Shown: positions 1 through 10,494 of the stretch, piece after piece
Numbering within the stretch: the first letter of the stretch is position 1
How the letters are laid out: each line of letters opens with the position of its first letter
Source: Euwallacea fornicatus
Lineage: Eukaryota > Arthropoda > Insecta > Coleoptera > Curculionidae
Direction of reading: 5' to 3'
Assembly: GCF_040115645.1 (NCBI RefSeq)
Contig: NC_089570.1
Span: 124,001 to 188,000 of the forward strand
DNA: 64,000 bases
Notes under the pieces: generated by a model
The model's input: the letters and a program-made list of their open reading frames with translations, nothing else
What the model was told of the DNA's origin: nothing
Databases searched by the model: none
Program-made: the position numbers and the translations under genes

Positions 1-45
1 TAATATTACAATTATTTAATTAACAAAACTTAATATATTTTTAAG

Positions 46-690
46 CTAGTACTTTGTACTACCACCTTTATTTTTTATCATCTCTATAAGACGATCTGGT
101 ATTGATTTGAATAATTTTTTAATATATTTTCTAGGAATCTTATTCCATTCATAAATAATACAATTTTTTAAATCTTCTGCATTATTAAATTGTCTGCCAT
201 TTTTGTACACAGCTCTTGCAAGTTTACCCCAACAATTTTCGATTATATTCAAATCGGGTGATCTTGCTGGCCATTCCAAAATAGTAATATTATTCGTTTC
301 AAAATTCTCTTTAACGCACTTTGCGGTGTGCACAGCTGCGCTGTCTTGTTGGAAAATAAAATTTTCTCCTGATATTTGTGTAGCATACTTTTTAAGTTGT
401 GTATCAATTAATTTTATGTACTCACGACTATTTAACCGTCCTTTAATAAAGTTCAATTCAGTCTTTCCTCTATACCCGATACCAGCCCAAATCATAAGGC
501 TGCCTCCACCCATTTGCCGACGACTTAAATAAACTTTCTCCTTTCTCAAATCATGATAGTGATGATTCCACCCATCTGGTCCATCAAGATTTAATTTTTT
601 TTCATCACTAAATATAACACATTTAAATTTTTTTATAGATTTCAGATGTTTTGTCGCAAACTGCAAACGAGCCTCTTTGTGCCTTGAAGA
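46..690 (-). pseudogene. Tc1-like transposase of element a, C-terminal catalytic part
   Basis: This is the DDE catalytic domain of a Tc1-type transposase, which cuts and rejoins element ends at TA sites. It shows the first Asp in FSDEKKLN, a GGGSLMIWAGI strand, the second Asp in FQQDSAAVH and the third acidic residue in SPDLNIIENCWG. Thirty-four residues lie between the second Asp and the Glu, so it is DD34E. The reading frame continues upstream of the leucine near 666 until it meets the LINE poly(A) tail at 691-706. The matching N-terminal part lies at 5083-5440. The two parts join in frame across the target duplication, so the LINE insertion broke the gene. A separate frameshift lies in the N-terminal part. 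Confidence 0.88.
683..690. repeat. LINE target-site duplication, 3' copy
   Basis: The sequence cttgaaga directly follows the LINE poly(A) tail (minus-strand sense) and is identical to 5083-5090. An adjacent t may extend the match to 9 bp but cannot be told apart from the tail. Collapsing the two copies restores the Tc1 reading frame. Confidence 0.9.
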
Positions 691-922
691 TTTTTTTTTT
701 TTTTTTCTTTCCAGTAACTATCTACAATCTGCTTACATTTGTACTTCAGAAAGCATTCAGAAGATCAGATGAATCATTAAACTTAAATTAATCTGTACTC
801 GTAACACAGCTCAGTAGTCGCATACGATTTTTAACGAATGTGACTTAATCAATTTCAAACATTGCTAGTAGCGAAAGTAAGAACAAAACAACTAATAAAA
901 TAAACTAAAACTATAAGCGATT

Positions 923-3590
923 CTAGAACCTCTTCGGTATGGCTCTTTTGAGTCTTCTCTCCCGATTATCATTTAATAAGTTGGTGGCCAGGGGGTTCGG
1001 GTGTCCCTCAATTCTACTCTGGTACTTTGCTGCTAACCGACTAATCTCCCCTTGGACTGTGGAGATATTCAGATCTTGATGAATTGTTGCATTACTGACG
1101 AACCACGGAGCATTTAGTATTTGCCTTAGTGTTTTTGACTGAAATCTTTGTAAGATTTCTAGGTTGCTTGTACTGGCTGTTCCCCAGAGCTCGATGCCAT
1201 AGGTCCAGATAGGCTTCAATATTGTTTTATATAGTAGGATCTTGTTTTCCAAGCTTAACTTGGATTTTTTTCCAATCAGCCAGTACATTTTCCTAGATTT
1301 TATGCCCAGTTCTTTTCTTTTCTTTTGGATGTGGATTTTGTAAGTCAGTCTCTTGTCAAGGTGCATGCCAAGGTATCTTCCGTGATTTGCAGTTTGGATC
1401 GGCGTGTTATTGATGGTTATGGTAGGACAGGTGCCTCTTTTAAGAGTGTAGAGTACCTGAATGCATTTTCCTTCATTAACCTGGATCTTCCACTTTTTTA
1501 GCCAAATTTCCAAGATCTTGATATGCTCTTGCAAAATTTGGGTTGCTTCCACTGCAATGTGGTGTGAGGCCAAAAGTGCGGTATCATCTGCAAACGTTGC
1601 AGTAAGAATCCTTCCATCTTGGGACAGGTCAGACGTATACAATGTATAAAGCATGGGTCCCAGAACTGACCCTTGAGGTACCCCAGAGTTTATATCGAAA
1701 AAATTTAAAATCTCCTCATTGATTTTCACCTGAGCGAGTCGGTTGTTAAGATACGATTTCATTAAAAGATAGAACTGGGGTAGCCATTCCTTAATTTTGT
1801 ACAGTAGTCCTTGGTGCCATACTCTATCGAAGGCTTGTCTTATATCCAGGTATACAGCTGGACAGTATGTTTTGTTCTCAAAGCTCTCCCCAATTTTATT
1901 AACCACCCGGTGAATTTGTTCCATGGTTGAGTGTTTGGCTCGGAATCCGAATTGGTGATTTGGAATTTGATTGAGTTCCTCCTCTTGTTTTTTAAGTCTT
2001 GACAGGAGAACTTTCTCAAATACTTTGGAGAGTAATGGAAGGAGGCTGATAGGCCTGTATGATTCTGGATTGCCACTCGGTTTTCCTGGCTTTAGAATCA
2101 TAATTATTTGGGAGACTTTCCACTGGTTTGGTACGCAGTTTGTTCTTAAGATAGAGTTGATTAGTTGATTGATGTAACATATGGTCTTTTTGCCTAGATT
2201 CTTGAGTATTTCTGCCGTAATTAGGTCGTAGCCTGGAGCCTTTTTATTTTTTAGAGACATTATTATTGCTTTAATTTCACTTGGCTTGGAAAATTTCAGT
2301 GGTTTGTTCATTGGGAGGGGTGATTGCAAGAACAAGCTTACATGTTCTTCCCAGGGGTAATCCGCCTCTGCTTGGTCGGTTTGGTAAATTTTTGCAAGAT
2401 GGTCTGCAAATACTTGCGCTTTGTCACTATCGCTTCTTGCCCATCCTTGATCAGTTCTGATAGGTGGAATGGGAACTTGTGGCCTTTAAAATTTTTTTGT
2501 TGCCTTCCAGAGCGAGTGGTTAGTGTTTGGTCCCGGAGAGAGGTTGACAAGGAAATCCTGCAATTCCTTATTTTTATGCTCGTTAATTGTGTTTTTTAGT
2601 TCGTTTGTAATCGCATTAAGCATGGCCTTGTCTTCAGGTTTCCTGTAGTTTTGCCATTCTTTTCTTTTTCTTCTCTTGTCTTTGACCAGGTCTGTGATTC
2701 TCTTCGGGTAAAAGTACTCGTTTTTACTTGTAAGCTCTGGGGTGGCTTTTTGAACTGCTTCCTGGATTATCCTATTTAATAGTTCTGTTGCAGAATCAAT
2801 ATCATCTTGGTTTTTCAGTCTTATGCGCAGGTCAATTTGGTTATCGACGTACCTTCTGAATGAGTCCCAGTCTGTTTTATGATTGTACAGGTGGGGAGGC
2901 TTCTTCTTGAACAAAATTTTACTACTAACAAATAACTCAACTCCAGAGTGGTCTGACGAGAGCTCGTAGTTGGGTTGTATGTGACAGTTAGCAGAGTTTA
3001 ATCCAGATGTAATGAAAAAGTCAAGTAGATCGGGCGTTTTATTAGGATCCGTTGGCCAGTATGTGGGATGGCCAGTAGATACCATTGCGAGGTTTTTATT
3101 GGTGATATACCTATTCAGAACTCTCCCTCTAGTTGTATCTAATCTTGAGCCCCATTCTGTATGCTTCGCATTGTAATCACCTCCAACTATAAATTTTTTA
3201 CCTAGTGTTTTAAAAAAAATTGTCGATCATTTCTTGGCTCAGTGAGTGTTTGGGGGGTGCGTAGACGGCCGAGATTGCAATTGAGCCCATTGTTGTTTCT
3301 ACTTTAACTGAAGTTGCTTGTAGATAGTCTAACTGAAATTTTTCCATGACATAGTGTTTGATGTTATCTTTAATTATGATAGCAGTGCCACCGTGTGCTT
3401 TTCCATCTGGATGTTGTGTGTCATGTAAAGTGTATTCCAAGATTTTAAAATAGGATTTTGAAGTGAAGTGGGTTTCTGATATTAACAAAATGTCCACAGA
3501 ATAAGTTTTTAGAAAAAGTTCTATTTCTAACCGATGCTGGCATAGGCCGTTGGCATTCCATAGTGCGATGTGTAACGTGTTATGGTCCAT
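923..3590 (-). pseudogene. LINE ORF2: endonuclease-reverse transcriptase, broken by one frameshift and one stop
   Basis: The start is ATG at 3590, inside the end of ORF1. The N-terminal APE-type endonuclease shows ALWNANGL, LLISETHF, GGTAIIIK, GGDYNAKHTEW and SDHSGVE. The reverse transcriptase follows, with KAPGYD, YRPISLLP, LDIRQAFDRVWH, SGVPQGSVLGP and the catalytic FADD box. Two lesions are visible. A run of 8 T (minus strand, about 3212-3219) has one base too many and ends the first frame at 3210. An in-frame TAA at 2486-2488 then interrupts KATKKF/RPQVPIPPIR; the frame is otherwise continuous to 923. The protein would nick DNA and prime cDNA synthesis at the target. Non-functional as written, unless either lesion is a sequencing error. 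Confidence 0.9.
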
Positions 3591-4839
3591 TGGTAAATTT
3601 GTTTATGAGTGTGGTGAGCAGGTTTAACAGGGTTGATAGTTGTTCGGCTTGTTTGACCAGAAGACTTTCCAATCTGGTGAAAGCTTGTGATATTTCGCTT
3701 GTGTGATGTGAATTTGTGCTATGTGAATTTGTGTTATCCGGAGTGATTCCCTGGACTACTTGGGCAAAAGTTTGTGAGTTGCGTTGAGTTATAGGCATCG
3801 AAGTGCTTGGTCTCTTGGGGCTTGAACCGGGTTGAGATAGGTGTCTACCATTGTTGTCATTTCTTGTGGTGATGTACTGGTTTTCCGTATGTGCTTGTTG
3901 ATTTTTCCTTTTTTGTATTTCTTTATACACGGCGCATCCTTTATAGTTAGCCGGGTGGTTTCCCTTATATAGCACACATTCCGGGGGGGTCTCTTTGTTT
4001 TTGTTGCAAGCAGTAGTGTCATGAGCTCCTGTACATTTTACACATCTAGGGGGTCTGTTACAGAAGCCTTTAGTGTGGCCATAACGCTGGCATCTAATAC
4101 ATTGGACAACTTGATTTGTTTTTCTAGGGGGTTCGATTGAGACTGTCGCTCCCGCTAAGCCCTTTATTTTGTAGATCTCCTGATTGTTCTCTTTGGGTTC
4201 CAGGTCCACAAAGAACAGGGGCATTCCCATTTTAGTGGTTTTATTTCTAGCATTTATTAGATTTCTAACAATATGTCCATAGCTTTCGATTTCGCGTTTG
4301 AGTTCCTCTATAGAGGTAGTCGGGTGAGGATTTCTTATTACGACACGAAACGATCGTTCTTGTTTGAGTTGGTACGTGTGATAGGATGCCTGGATTCCGT
4401 TGAGATACTTAATGAGTTTTCTATAACTATCTATTGAACTGGCGTTCAATTTTATTTGATTGTTACTGATCGTTTTATAGGTCACATCATTCAGCTTTAG
4501 CGAATTTAGCTCATCAAGAAAAACATTTATATTGGATATGTCTGGGATAAATATTGGTGGTGGTTTTGGCTCTTGCGATGTTTGAGTTGCCGTTGTCTCT
4601 TCGTTTTCAGCTCGTCCTTCTAATACTTGGAAACGGTTTGATCGTTCCACGGGGAAGACTAGGCTTCCACCAGCACCCGTGGGGCTGTCCAAGGACCTAG
4701 GTCGCTTGTTTGGCCTCTGGACTGTTTGCCATTGATTTAAATCTGTTTGGCTCCGACTTAGCGTCAGGGGAGAGACTGTTCTATGGCTATCGTTACCAGT
4801 ATCTTCATAAGGGCCTTGTGGGGTAGTATTATGCAGCAT
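3580..4839 (-). CDS. LINE ORF1: gag-like nucleic-acid-binding protein
   Basis: This 419-aa protein has a low-complexity N-terminus, a central RNA-binding-like region (FRVVIRNPHPTTSIEELKRE) and C-terminal zinc knuckles, as in Jockey-clade ORF1 proteins that coat the LINE RNA. Two CX2CX4HX4C knuckles are intact (CIRCQRYGHTKGFC and CVKCTGAHDTTAC). The third reads CVLYKGNHPANYKGC, where Tyr stands in place of the second Cys, so it probably cannot hold zinc. The frame is otherwise open. The stop codon overlaps the ORF2 start (ATGGACCATAA), which suggests coupled or reinitiated translation. Confidence 0.88.
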   Translation of the reverse strand: MLHNTTPQGPYEDTGNDSHRTVSPLTLSRSQTDLNQWQTVQRPNKRPRSLDSPTGAGGSLVFPVERSNRFQVLEGRAENEETTATQTSQEPKPPPIFIPDISNINVFLDELNSLKLNDVTYKTISNNQIKLNASSIDSYRKLIKYLNGIQASYHTYQLKQERSFRVVIRNPHPTTSIEELKREIESYGHIVRNLINARNKTTKMGMPLFFVDLEPKENNQEIYKIKGLAGATVSIEPPRKTNQVVQCIRCQRYGHTKGFCNRPPRCVKCTGAHDTTACNKNKETPPECVLYKGNHPANYKGCAVYKEIQKRKNQQAHTENQYITTRNDNNGRHLSQPGSSPKRPSTSMPITQRNSQTFAQVVQGITPDNTNSHSTNSHHTSEISQAFTRLESLLVKQAEQLSTLLNLLTTLINKFTNGP

Positions 4840-5082
4840 ACTCTCGTTATTCGAGTTGGTGATTTGTTGAGGTGAACTTATTTTATTTATTTATGAACTA
4901 CGGTATGATATACCGCAGTATTATTTTGAATTGTCACTCTTAAGGATACTTGTAGATTTTTGGAATAGCTCTATCGAGAAAAAAGAAAATAGATAGGTAT
5001 GTGTTATTGCAAATAAAGAAACTGAATCGAATCACTTTTTCGCACACACATCTGCTCTGTACCACTGCTGACCAGAGACTGT

Positions 5083-5090
5083 CTTGAAGA
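5083..5090. repeat. LINE target-site duplication, 5' copy
   Basis: The sequence cttgaaga borders the LINE 5' end. It is the partner of 683-690 and fixes the outer limits of the LINE. Confidence 0.9.
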
Positions 5091-5440
5091 TAGGGGTGGC
5101 TTTTTTAAAAGTTTTTGATGTTGTATGATTGAGGAATGTTGAAGTACACGTTGTACGTTTCTGATATTAGTATTTATGCCCACTGAATCAGCTATTTCTC
5201 TGGCCGTAGCAAAAGAGTTTGATGCTGCTCTCAAAATAGCACGTTTCTCACGGTCTGTTAAAGCTGGTGGTCTGCCCTTACCTTTTTTTTGCCATAATTA
5301 CTGGGATTTTTAATTAAATTATATATTACTTTGCGGCTTCTACCCACAATTTTGGCAATTCTTAATATGGAATATTTTTCTTTCCATAGGCATAGAATCT
5401 TAGCGATTTCACTCTCATTTAACTTTGTACCTCGCCCCAT
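5083..5440 (-). pseudogene. Tc1-like transposase of element a, N-terminal DNA-binding part
   Basis: The start is taken at the ATG at 5440 (MGRGTKLNESEIAKILCLW), which opens a helix-turn-helix of the Tc1 paired-like type. A GRPPAL linker (the GRPR-like AT-hook of the family) and a second helix-turn-helix (ATAREIADSVG) follow. A run of A residues near 5282-5290 carries one extra base and shifts the frame between the two halves of this segment. The coding sequence ends at PPLSS, where the LINE interrupts it, and resumes as RHKEARLQFA next to 683. The element was therefore coding through this point before the LINE arrived. Non-functional now. Confidence 0.82.
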
Positions 5441-5772
5441 GACTTCGAAAATTGAATGGTATTTGTGTTTATTTATATTGCGTATGGGTTTCATCCTTCA
5501 TAAAAAAAAGATTAAGCATAAATACTTCAAATTACTATTCGCTGAATCACCGCAGAGATAAATCAAACCAAAATGTGCTATTATTTTGACGCGTTAACTT
5601 TTCACGATTTTGATTGTATTAGTTATTAACACCTCATTTCCATAAAAATTGTAAAGCAATCATTCTCCTTTGTTATGTATTACATAAGTTAACAAAAAAT
5701 TATTAAATAAAATGCATTACAAATTACTTTTGACATAAGTTTCACTGTGTGCTATTTTATTGTCGCGCACTG

Positions 5773-6458
5773 TACATCTTCGTATAGTTTCTGGAGACAC
5801 CTTTTCACCAGTTTGATTTTCTAGAGATACTGTCAGTTTAGGGGCGCTAATTCTGGGATTTTCCTTAATTGTCTTCATGATGTATCGCTCCTCTCGGTCA
5901 TTTATTAATTTTGGACGGCCAGTTTGTTTGATAGAAAGAATTCTGTCTTCAACTTTATACCGGTGAATAATGTCTGCAACGGTACTTTTGCTCAAATTAA
6001 GCTTTTCTCCAATTTTTCTGTACGACAACTTCTTCTCATTATTAAAAATTACCAATTTCCGTAAATCGAAACTGATATTGGCTTTATTACTATAGTATAT
6101 TACTCTACACATTTTTACGGCTTAAAAATACAAATAGGCCTTGTGGATAACTTTAATGAGCAAAATTAAACACTATTTAAATATTAGACCCAACACAACA
6201 TACTCTTTTCTAGATAAAACTGCGAGTTACTATGAATGTCCGAATATTTTTGTTTAGGTTGTTTTTGTTATGTTGATAAGATATTCAACTTTTTTATATC
6301 TTGATAAGGAATTACAAATTTTGTTTTTCAATGTTAATAAATAAAAAGCAATACCAGCACATATTCCAAAGAGTCGCTTCATAATTACCTATTTTAAGAT
6401 GTTTATACACAAATATAGAGTACATGAATAAGTGTCCGAATATTTTCGGGAATCACTG
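5773..6458 (-). mobile_element. Tc1-like element b, 5' part, interrupted by element a
   Basis: The 5' terminal repeat ends at 6458 with TA at 6459-6460. An outer site (minus strand CAGTGATTCCCGAAAATATT) and an inner site near 6236-6262 share the core AAAATATTCGGAC. The same core is used by elements A1 and A2, so b is an older cousin of that family. The rest of the element lies beyond the left edge of the window because element a is inserted in its transposase. The right flank runs straight into the end of the Tigger transposase at 6481, so b seems to be inserted in the Tigger 3' UTR. Confidence 0.75.
5775..6112 (-). pseudogene. Tc1-like transposase of element b, N-terminal fragment
   Basis: About 113 codons encode the DNA-binding half of a Tc1-type transposase. 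They include KLSYRKIGEKLNLSKSTVAD (first helix-turn-helix), the QTGRPKLINDREE linker and KENPRISAPKLTVSLENQTG (second helix-turn-helix), ending at SPETIRRC. The segment is clearly related to the transposases of A1 and A2 (KKIGEMLQLSKSTVGD, QTGRPKLLNDRDN). After ETIRRC the sequence runs into the terminal repeat of element a, and the catalytic domain is not in the window. Confidence 0.85.
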
Positions 6459-6480
6459 TATGTAATTATACGTTATGTGA

Positions 6481-8122
6481 TCACTTTTTAAAGTAATCTG
6501 TTATTAACTTTTGGCGTACTGCGTTCTTCTCACAGTCTAACTCATAAATTTTGTTTAGTTTATCAAGTAAAAGAAATATATCGTCTGTCGTGTTTTCATT
6601 CATGTTAAAAGAAAGTTGGAGTGTTTCAAATGCATTTGATATTTCGTGAAGGGGAGGTTTTTCCCTGGAAATATCATCACTGTCGCTTTCATCGGATATT
6701 TCTTGATGCTCAGCCTGGTTGCTAATACTACCAACAATTTCTTCATCTGTAGCAATCTCGCTGGTAATAAGATTATCATCAACATTTATAAACTCATCCA
6801 TGGATGTCGGGTGATCTACGTTGCATAATTCTACACATCTATTAGACATATCTTCAATATTCGAAGTCATTTGTTGTTCCTGGATTATTTTTTCCCTTAC
6901 TTGTGGTAATGGAATTTCATCCTCTTGGTCATAAAAGTTGTGAATGCCAAAACCAGCTTGTCTAAAATAATTGTGAATTGTTGTCTGGGTGACATCCACA
7001 TTCCACACGTTGGCCACAATATTAATGCAGTCGAGAAGATCAATCTTAGGAATGGAAGAATGACTTTCGAAACTGTCCAAAAATTTTTTCAAAATCCTCT
7101 ATCTATAATAAAGCTTGAAACAATTTATGATGCCTCGATCGAGAGGCTGTAATTTGGAAGTCACGTTCGGTGGAAAGAAAGTTAACTTGATGGCTCTTAA
7201 TTTGTGATTTAGCTGAGGATGCGCCGGACAGTTATCAATAATAAGTAAAACTTTTTGGTTTTGACGTAAAAAATATTTGTCCAATTCCAAAAGCCCCGAT
7301 TCGAACAGATCGGCAGTCATCCATGCTTTTTTATTACTTTTGTAGGTAAGTGGTCAGCTTGTCACACCTCGAAAACATCGTGGTTTGGCACTTTTTCCTA
7401 TTAATACAATTTTTAATTTCTCAGTACCAGTCATATTTGCGGCTAGCAAACAGGTAACCCTTTCCTTACTTGGTTTGCCTCCATAACACTTTTCGTTTTT
7501 GAAGGACAACGTTTTATCTGGTAAGCATTTAAAACATAATCCAGTTTCGTCTGCGTTAAAGATGTCTTTCTCATCATATGGAGCTAAAAGAGCTGGCAAA
7601 GTTTCTTGGATCCAGGTATTACAATGCTCTTCATTAACAGTTGCGCTTTCACCGCAAATCTTTTTTTGCACTATACCATATCTGAAATTAAAAAAAAGTA
7701 CATAAACATTAAACAAAAATGAACCTATGGAGGTATAACTTACCTTTTTTAAAATTTTTCAAGCCATCCTGAACTTGCTTTAAAACTTTTATCTCCTAAT
7801 TGTTGTGCAAAATTTAAAGCTTTTTGTTGTAAAACTGGGCCTGATATGGGTAAATTCTGTTTTCTACCGGCTTCAAACCATTTTACTAAAGCAGTATTAA
7901 CAGTTCTTCTAGGCCTATTTCGCTTGAAACTAGCTTGGTCATTAATTTCGGCGCTAAATTGTAAAATGGACGATTTATTTTTAATAATAGTAGACAACGT
8001 ACTTTGCGGTATTTCATACTCTTTAGCGATATATTTTTTTTGAATTCCACTTTCCACTTTTTTTTTATTTCTATTTTTTTTTTTTCAATCGTCAGACTTT
8101 TAAGTTTCCGCGGCGGCGACAT
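6481..8122 (-). pseudogene. Pogo/Tigger-type transposase with a 62-bp intron, decayed
   Basis: The start ATG is at 8122 (MSPPRKLKSLTIE). The order is an N-terminal CENP-B-like helix-turn-helix (IAKEYEIPQSTLSTIIKNKS), a second HTH (FEAGRKQNLPISGPVLQQKA) and a DDE_1 catalytic domain with FNADETGLCFKCLPDKTL, LLIIDNCPAHP and FFPPNVTSKLQPLDRGI. An acidic C-terminal tail follows. A GT-AG intron at about 7682-7743 separates WLEKF from YGIVQKK. The gene is dead: there are frameshifts in A-runs near 8070 and next to the intron, in-frame TGA near 7354 and TAG near 7098. Typical Tigger transposases are 500-600 aa; this one would fit that size. Elements b and A1 lie in its flanks. Confidence 0.88.
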
Positions 8123-8378
8123 TTTCCCGACACTAAATGGCACGTATACGAGTTAACTGTATGTTGAAAATAGGTTTTTAAATTTAATAAATTAAAAACT
8201 AACGACAAAATGAGATGTCCGTTCACAAAGGAAACCGAATCAGTTTTGCCTCTTTTTAGAGAGCCGATTCGTTATCAAGAAAAAATATATATGTAATACC
8301 CGGGTACATAATCAATGTCTAATATCCTATTCAGCTTTTTCTATATCTACCGAGATGTGTGGACGTTGGCATAACATA

Positions 8379-8602
8379 CAGTGAATCCCAAAAATATTCG
8401 GACACGCTCTTTTTCCAGATTTCACGAGTTCTAATTAAACATATTAGTTATTTTTTCATTTTTTTTACGTTAGAAATGTCTCTATCAACCATCTATTTAG
8501 CGGTCTGCATAAAAAAGGAATGCGAAATCACAATTGTTTATATTGAAATTTCAAGAAAAAGTCTAGAGAACCATTAAACGGGTCACAAAAATATCCGGAC
8601 GA
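8379..8602 (+). repeat. A1 left terminal inverted repeat
   Basis: A 224-bp repeat matches 12868-13091 in inverted orientation. It also matches the ends of A2 at 16303-16526 and 17750-17972. Confidence 0.92.
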
Positions 8603-8712
8603 CACACACAACAAAATGATTTATAGGAAAAAAAGAATTCTTATGCATTTGCATGCATTTGTTGCTTGCTAAATACAGATATCGCAGAGTAAAATTAAAA
8701 ATAATATCCATC

Positions 8713-9747
8713 ATGGGTCGGGTACCAAACAAAAGTAATGTTAATTTTGATAAAAGGCAATTAGTAATATTTCATTACGAAAAAGGTAATTCCTATAAAA
8801 AGATTGGGGAAATGCTCCAATTAAGTAAGAGCACAGTGGGAGACATTGTAAAACGTTATAAAAATGAAGATAGAAAGCTTCCAAAAAAACAAACAGGTCG
8901 TCCAAAATTGTTAAATGACAGGGACAACCGCTTCATAATGAGAACCATTAAGAAAAACCCTAAAGTTAGTACTCCAAAATTGAAGACCCCATTGGAAAAT
9001 CATTCCAATGAAATAGTTAGTACTGAAACCATTCGTCGGTCCATCAGAAGCCATGGATATCACGGAAGGGTATGCAGAAAAAAACCATGGCTTAGCAGTA
9101 AAAATGTAAAAGTACGAATCAATTTTGCTAAAGAATTCATTTCCAAACCAGACAATTATTGGAATTATGTAATTTTTTGTGATAAATCAAAATTTAATAT
9201 TTTTGGCTCAGACGGACGTCAAATGGTATGGAGGAAAGCAAATGCAGAACTACAGAGACAACATCTTTGTCCTACAGTAAAACATGGAGGAGGTTCAGTT
9301 TTGGTTTGGGGGTGTATATCATCACTAGGAGTCGGTGAATTAGTTTTCATTGATGGTATTATGGACAAAAATGCATATTTAAATATTCTAAGACGAAATT
9401 TACGGAAAAGTGCGGAAAACATGGACATATTAAATTCGTTCAAGCTATACCAAGACAATGATCCAAAACATACCGCTCATATTGTTCGTGAATGGCTGTT
9501 GTACAATTGTCCTAAAGTCCTTAAAACCCCTCCCCAATCTCCAGACTTAAACCCGATAGAAAATCTATGGCATTATTTGGAAAAACAACTTAGAAAACAT
9601 GAAATTACATCAAAAACAATATTAAAAATCAGGTTGCGAGAAGAATGGAATAAAATTTATTTAAATTATTTAAGAAAAATTGTATCTTCTATGCCTAAAC
9701 GTTTGAAAAGTGTAGTTGCAGCGAAAGGTGGCCATACAAAATACTAA
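8713..9747 (+). CDS. Tc1-like DD34E transposase of A1, open reading frame intact
   Basis: The product is 344 aa from the ATG at 8713 (MGRVPNKSN), the start that matches the family; an upstream in-frame ATG at 8653 would add 20 residues. Domains in order: helix-turn-helix 1 (YKKIGEMLQLSKSTVGDI), GRP-type linker (QTGRPKLLNDRD), helix-turn-helix 2 (KVSTPKLKTPLENHSN), then the DDE domain with FCDKSKFNIFG, KHGGGSVLVWGC, YQDNDPKHTAH and SPDLNPIENLWHYL. Both catalytic Asp and the Glu are present at D34E spacing. There is no stop or frameshift, unlike every other transposase here. It could act on A1, A2 and similar ends. Whether it is expressed is unknown. Confidence 0.93.
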   Translation: MGRVPNKSNVNFDKRQLVIFHYEKGNSYKKIGEMLQLSKSTVGDIVKRYKNEDRKLPKKQTGRPKLLNDRDNRFIMRTIKKNPKVSTPKLKTPLENHSNEIVSTETIRRSIRSHGYHGRVCRKKPWLSSKNVKVRINFAKEFISKPDNYWNYVIFCDKSKFNIFGSDGRQMVWRKANAELQRQHLCPTVKHGGGSVLVWGCISSLGVGELVFIDGIMDKNAYLNILRRNLRKSAENMDILNSFKLYQDNDPKHTAHIVREWLLYNCPKVLKTPPQSPDLNPIENLWHYLEKQLRKHEITSKTILKIRLREEWNKIYLNYLRKIVSSMPKRLKSVVAAKGGHTKY

Positions 9748-9768
9748 ATTAATTAATTAGGTTAATTA

Positions 9769-10494
9769 CACAGGGTGTCCCACAAGTGTTTCATTATATT
9801 TCAGTGGGTAATAGTACATTGAAAAATAATATGACTCCCTATATAAACCATATTCCAATAACGCTTCATTAAGAAGATACAGGGTGTTAAACTTTACTTA
9901 AAAAATCTAACTTTTATTGATATATTCAAAACCGTTTGAGATATGTAAGTGAAAATTGGCATGTTTTGAGAGTTAATGTAGACGCATTTATTTATGCAAA
10001 AGGGCTATTTTTCGTTTCACCAGTGACGTGCGTACGGACACCTCTCAGCACATTTTTAAAGAAAAACATGGCGCGCCACTGCTTTTTATCAAAATAAAAA
10101 TTATTTTTAGAAGTTTAATTTCATTTAGAAGAAAAATGCTCACTTGACTCTTTTTCGTCCGACGTATCGTTTGCCAGTAAAAAATTGAATACCGTCTATA
10201 TGCACTATATTCTCTAAATGGTTTTAATAATATTAAGTTTGTTTTAAATATTATTTATTTGCTATAACATTATAGAAATTGTTCAAATTGGTGGCCATTT
10301 TGTTCAATACATAATTGAGCTCGCCTGTTCATTGATACTCTGATACGTTGAAATATTCCAGGTGTGTTTTAAGTTTAACACCCTGTATCTTCTTAATGAA
10401 GCATTATTGGAATATGGTTTATATAAGGAGTCATATTATTTTTCAATGTACTATTACCCACTGAAATATAATGAAACACTTGTAGGACACCCTG
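9769..10494. mobile_element. Palindromic mariner-type MITE K1, split at its centre by K2
   Basis: K1 begins with CAGGGTGTCCCACAAGTG and ends with the inverted form, with TA on each side. Its two arms of about 109 bp (9769-9877 and 10388-10494) are inverted copies of each other. Without K2 the element would be one near-perfect palindrome. It lies in the 3' non-coding region of A1. The left end has two extra bases (CA) before CAGGG. Confidence 0.85.
9880..10385 (-). mobile_element. Mariner-type deletion derivative K2
   Basis: A 506-bp element with about 15-bp ends (CAGGGTGTTAAACTT) is flanked by TA at 9878-9879 and 10386-10387. On the minus strand near 10270-10345 it keeps the last codons of a transposase, RRAQLCIEQNGHQFEQFL then stop. 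This resembles the C-terminus of the element D transposase (CIRANGGLFEQFL). Everything else of the gene is lost. It sits at the central TA of the K1 palindrome (AAGAAGA-TA-TCTTCTT). Confidence 0.8.

Larger units (their letters stand above)
691..5082 (-). mobile_element. Jockey-like non-LTR retrotransposon (LINE), almost full length
   Basis: A 4.4-kb LINE lies on the minus strand. It contains an ORF1 gag-like gene (3580-4839), an ORF2 encoding endonuclease and reverse transcriptase (923-3590), a short 3' UTR (707-922) and a 16-A tail (T at 691-706). It is flanked by an 8-bp target duplication, cttgaaga, at 683-690 and 5083-5090. The 5' end reads ACAGTCTCTGGTCAGC on the minus strand. ORF1 and ORF2 overlap by 11 bp, as is common in the Jockey clade. 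Damage is limited to one homopolymer frameshift and one stop in ORF2 and one lost zinc-knuckle cysteine in ORF1. The copy is therefore fairly young but probably not autonomous. Confidence 0.92.
1..5772 (-). mobile_element. Tc1-like element a (3' end outside the window), interrupted by a LINE
   Basis: This Tc1-like DNA transposon runs on the minus strand. Its 5' terminal repeat ends at 5772, followed by the TA target duplication at 5773-5774. The repeat has an IR/DR layout: an outer site (ACAGTGCGCGACAATA, read on the minus strand from 5772) and an inner site near 5571-5597 share the core AATAGCACA. The transposase is split by the LINE at 691-5082. The element is inserted in the transposase of element b, because codons matching b's helix-turn-helix region stop exactly at the TA. 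The 3' terminal repeat is not in the window; only 45 bp lie beyond the stop codon. Removing the LINE leaves about 1.4 kb, normal for Tc1. Confidence 0.85.

Noticed and set aside
203..532. 109-codon plus-strand frame
   Set aside because: Antisense shadow of the element a transposase.
691..706. Poly-T tract as a simple microsatellite
   Set aside because: It is the poly(A) tail of the minus-strand LINE, next to the target duplication.
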